Of a DNA stretch of 17,057 nt, positions 14,939-17,057 are shown in pieces (position 1 is the first letter of the stretch; the number at the start of each line of letters is the position of its first letter). The notes beneath the pieces were generated by a model. That model was given only the letters and a program-made list of their open reading frames with translations. It made no database searches and was not told the DNA's origin. The DNA comes from an uncultured Eubacterium sp. (lineage in GTDB: Bacteria; Bacillota; Clostridia; Lachnospirales; Lachnospiraceae): NCBI GenBank assembly GCA_910586045.1, contig CAJUIH010000078.1, forward strand, positions 1 through 17,057, read 5' to 3'. The translations under genes and the position numbers were made by a program.

Positions 14939-16672
14939 TTAAGGCAATGTAAATGATTCATACGCGCTGATGGTTCCGCCGTCAATCATCACTTCTTTTC
15001 CGCTAAAAGCAAATCCATAAATTCTTATATGATTTCTTTTTATCCCCCTTGCTTCCAATACAGCCGCGTATTTCTTATCAAGAATCTGGCGGATTGCCGA
15101 CTGCACTGTATCTTCCAGCCCTTTTTCCTTTTTCGGATCATTCACTTTAAATTCCAGGATTATTCCATCATCCACGTCATTTCTTGGTTCTAACAAGACG
15201 TCATACCTCCCATATCCGCTTTCCCTGTTCGACGTTATGATATATCTGTTTTCCAAATCAACCATAAGGCCAAGAACAAGGCCATGGTAGAAACGCTCTG
15301 GTTGTGTATCCTCTGATGGTTTGGTACCGGCATCAAAGAAACTTACGACATACTGCATAATTTTATTCAAAAGGATATTCATACTTTCCAAATTGTTTGC
15401 CAGAACCGCTTTTATAAAACCATGATAAGACTGTTTATACGCTGCGAACCACGCCTGGATCATTTTTCGAAAGGTAAGATACACCTCAAAGTTCGTGAGC
15501 ATAAGCTCATATGCCAACAAACCCATGCTCCTATCATCATCCAATGCATGCAAACCTGCAATTTTAAGATACCCACTCGCCAAAAGCAGGCTCCAAATCG
15601 CATCCGGATTTTGATCCAACTGGTCAAATACAAGTTGTTCGTCAATCTGGATAACCAGAGATCTTCCCCTGATCAAATCCTCTACCATCATCTTTATCTC
15701 GTTATTACCATCTAGTATCAGCTTTCCAACCAGGGCATTTGAACTGGTATTTGCCCAGTATGGCGCAAATTTCTTTTCCTCAAGAAATTTTGTAATAGAC
15801 CAGGGATTATAGATATTCGTGCAGTCGCCAAACCGGAAGCCGTCATACCACTTTCTCACCTCGCCTGCCTGATCCTGCAGCCCATATTCTCGGAGAGCTT
15901 CAAAAACCTCCTGTTCCGTAAATCCAAAAACCGTCTTGTACTTGCACGAGGTTGCCGACACCACTTCAAGGTTATTGAGATCAGAAAAAATAGATTCCTT
16001 GCTGATCCTGGTAATACCGGTCATTAAGGCACGTTCTAAATACGGATTTGTTTTAAAAGCAGAATGAAACAACCCCCTTATTAAATTGGCCAACTCATCC
16101 CAATAACCATGCACATATGCTTCCTGCATTGGCGTGTCATACTCATCCAATAAAATAATCACGTTTTTACCATAATATCTATATAAATACCTGGACAACT
16201 GGTTCAAGGATATTTCCAGATCCGCGTCATCCATATCTACGGAAATCCTTTCAAAATATGCAGCGCCCCTATTACGAAAAACCGCATCCCCTATCAAATA
16301 CTGATATTCCTCATACAAATCCACAATCAATTGACAAATTTTTTTTCTGATGGTCCTGAAGCTGCCGCCCTTGACATTTGCAAAACTCAAGAAAATAACA
16401 GGATATGTTCCTTGCAGTTTTCTATATTCCTTTTCTTTCCAGATATTACAATTTTCGAACAAATCGCTTCTCCCCGCATGCTTGATCGAAAAAAAATAAT
16501 CTACCATGCTCATAGTCAGTGTTTTTCCAAACCTTCGCGGACGGGTAATTAAAGTAACAGTATCCCGATTATCCCACCACTCTTTTATAAAACCGGATTT
16601 ATCGACATACAAACTATTGTATGTAATGATTTTACTGAAATCCTGTTCACCGATCGCAACTGTCCTTGCCAT
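14939..16672 (-). CDS. AAA-ATPase-like protein with C-terminal PD-(D/E)XK nuclease-like domain
   Basis: The 577-residue protein belongs to the AAA-ATPase_like/PDDEXK_9 family, abundant in Bacteroidetes and gut Clostridia and often present in many copies. Residues ~1-200 hold the ATPase core: YVDKSGFI, the Walker A-like RPRRFGKT at 44-51 and Walker B VIILLDEYDTP at 171-181. An MTGITRISKESIFSDLNN segment typical of the family follows near 218-236. The C-terminal domain carries YGRYDVLLEP (D491) and IILEFKV (E507, K509), a D-x15-E-x-K nuclease core. ATG 16678 is only 1 nt from AGGAGG, while ATG 16672 has the normal 7 nt, so the latter is chosen. It is a single-gene unit with its own promoter and is AT-richer than the neighbouring synthetase genes, in line with acquisition. 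Cellular role is not established for the family. Confidence 0.9.
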   Translation of the reverse strand: MARTVAIGEQDFSKIITYNSLYVDKSGFIKEWWDNRDTVTLITRPRRFGKTLTMSMVDYFFSIKHAGRSDLFENCNIWKEKEYRKLQGTYPVIFLSFANVKGGSFRTIRKKICQLIVDLYEEYQYLIGDAVFRNRGAAYFERISVDMDDADLEISLNQLSRYLYRYYGKNVIILLDEYDTPMQEAYVHGYWDELANLIRGLFHSAFKTNPYLERALMTGITRISKESIFSDLNNLEVVSATSCKYKTVFGFTEQEVFEALREYGLQDQAGEVRKWYDGFRFGDCTNIYNPWSITKFLEEKKFAPYWANTSSNALVGKLILDGNNEIKMMVEDLIRGRSLVIQIDEQLVFDQLDQNPDAIWSLLLASGYLKIAGLHALDDDRSMGLLAYELMLTNFEVYLTFRKMIQAWFAAYKQSYHGFIKAVLANNLESMNILLNKIMQYVVSFFDAGTKPSEDTQPERFYHGLVLGLMVDLENRYIITSNRESGYGRYDVLLEPRNDVDDGIILEFKVNDPKKEKGLEDTVQSAIRQILDKKYAAVLEARGIKRNHIRIYGFAFSGKEVMIDGGTISAYESFTLP

Positions 16673-16699
16673 AATCATACCTCCTAATCCCCAAATAAA

Positions 16700-16764
16700 T
16701 AAACCTACCTTATATTTGGCGGTCTAGGCAGGTTTATCATATAAACACTATTTTAGGACGTCAA
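16700..16764 (-). promoter_or_regulatory. Promoter of the AAA-ATPase-like gene with overlapping inverted repeat
   Basis: On the minus strand TTGACG (16764-16759), exactly 17 bp and TATGAT (16741-16736) form a strong promoter. A 10-bp inverted repeat with one mismatch (arms 16727-16736 and 16700-16709, spacer 17) begins at the edge of the -10 box and covers the start point and first transcribed bases. It could be an operator or a hairpin at the very 5' end of the mRNA. Confidence 0.6.
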
Positions 16765-17057
16765 CCACTTTACGGGCGGTTGCTCCTTTTATTTTGTATT
16801 CTTAATCTAGCATATCTTAGGTATGATTGCAAGAACCTTTATTGCCAGGATTAGCGAATTTACCTGTTATTGGAACCGGTATCCCCTGATTCCTCAAGCT
16901 CCCATATATGCTTACAATCCATATCGTCCGTCTCTTTGTTCCTCATCACCTAAATAGAGAACATGATCGGTTCCAATGGAATCCATATCCGGTTTCTGAT
17001 TTTCTAATTCCATGTTATATCGCTCCCTGATTAAATAGTCTCTGTTAAAATAGTTTA
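16765..17057. other. Right-edge region without a convincing gene
   Basis: No ORF of normal size is present on either strand. On the minus strand two tiny overlapping frames occur, described separately. ATTGGAACCG (16869-16878) and CGGTTCCAAT (16968-16977) form a perfect 10-bp inverted repeat about 90 bp apart. No tRNA or known riboswitch is visible. Confidence 0.5.
16912..17013 (-). CDS. Possible 33-residue acidic small protein
   Basis: ATG 17013 is preceded by AGGGAG at 9 nt, and the frame codes 33 residues, MELENQKPDMDSIG... to ...GRYGL, strongly acidic at first. A second frame, 28 residues (ATG at about 16946, ending near 16860), overlaps it in another register and also looks protein-like (KHIWELEESGDTGSNN). 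The two could be parts of one small gene split by a frameshift. I do not recognise either; this is a weak call. Confidence 0.25.
   Translation of the reverse strand: MELENQKPDMDSIGTDHVLYLGDEEQRDGRYGL

Noticed and set aside
16765..16800. Terminator for a plus-strand gene (CAACC/GGTTG stem followed by T-rich DNA)
   Set aside because: The stem is only 5 bp, and no plus-strand gene precedes it.

Overview
The window looks like the chromosome of a low-to-mid GC Gram-positive anaerobe of the Clostridia, most likely Lachnospiraceae. The reasons are strong AGGAGG ribosome sites with some GTG/TTG starts, the hisS-aspS pair, an MEP-pathway ispE next to an FCD-type GntR regulator, a CNNM/HlyC exporter and a CpaE-like pair of the clostridial Tad type. 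No species can be named from the sequence alone.

Left edge (1 to about 1240): the end of an integrated mobile element. Its AT-rich primase gene (AEP polymerase, PriCT, start of a D5-type helicase) fills 1-1000 on the minus strand and runs off the window. The element has cut a host gene for a secreted-type, peptidoglycan-associated protein, of which only the first ~230 codons remain (1207-1935, minus).

2016-3642: gntR and ispE, both minus, form a probable operon. A clear sigma-A promoter upstream of ispE is overlapped by a 9+5+9 bp inverted repeat, a good candidate operator for the GntR protein.

3835-7194: two minus-strand genes for an envelope structure. The first is a 674-residue membrane-anchored, almost wholly helical stalk with four perfect-length 11-residue repeats and a beta-rich tip. 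The second is a 430-residue secreted protein that joins phage-tail-like modules to heptad and octad repeats and a beta-rich C-terminus. I do not recognise a described system made of these two genes; this is the most novel-looking part of the window. They are divergent from a CNNM/HlyC-type exporter (7443-8705, plus), and the shared intergenic region carries promoters in both directions plus unusual interleaved inverted repeats.

8681-10381: two overlapping CpaE/MinD-like genes with weakened nucleotide-binding motifs, followed by a short ORF ending in what looks like a type IVb pilin leader, cut off exactly at the end of the exporter gene. This reads as the remnant of a Tad/Flp pilus locus.

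10757-11545: a secreted DUF4163/DUF3298 (RsiV/PdaC-like) protein. 11709-14767: aspS and hisS as an operon with its own promoter and no T-box. 14939-16672: an AAA-ATPase-like/PD-(D/E)XK protein with its own promoter overlapped by an inverted repeat. The last ~290 bases hold only doubtful very short ORFs.
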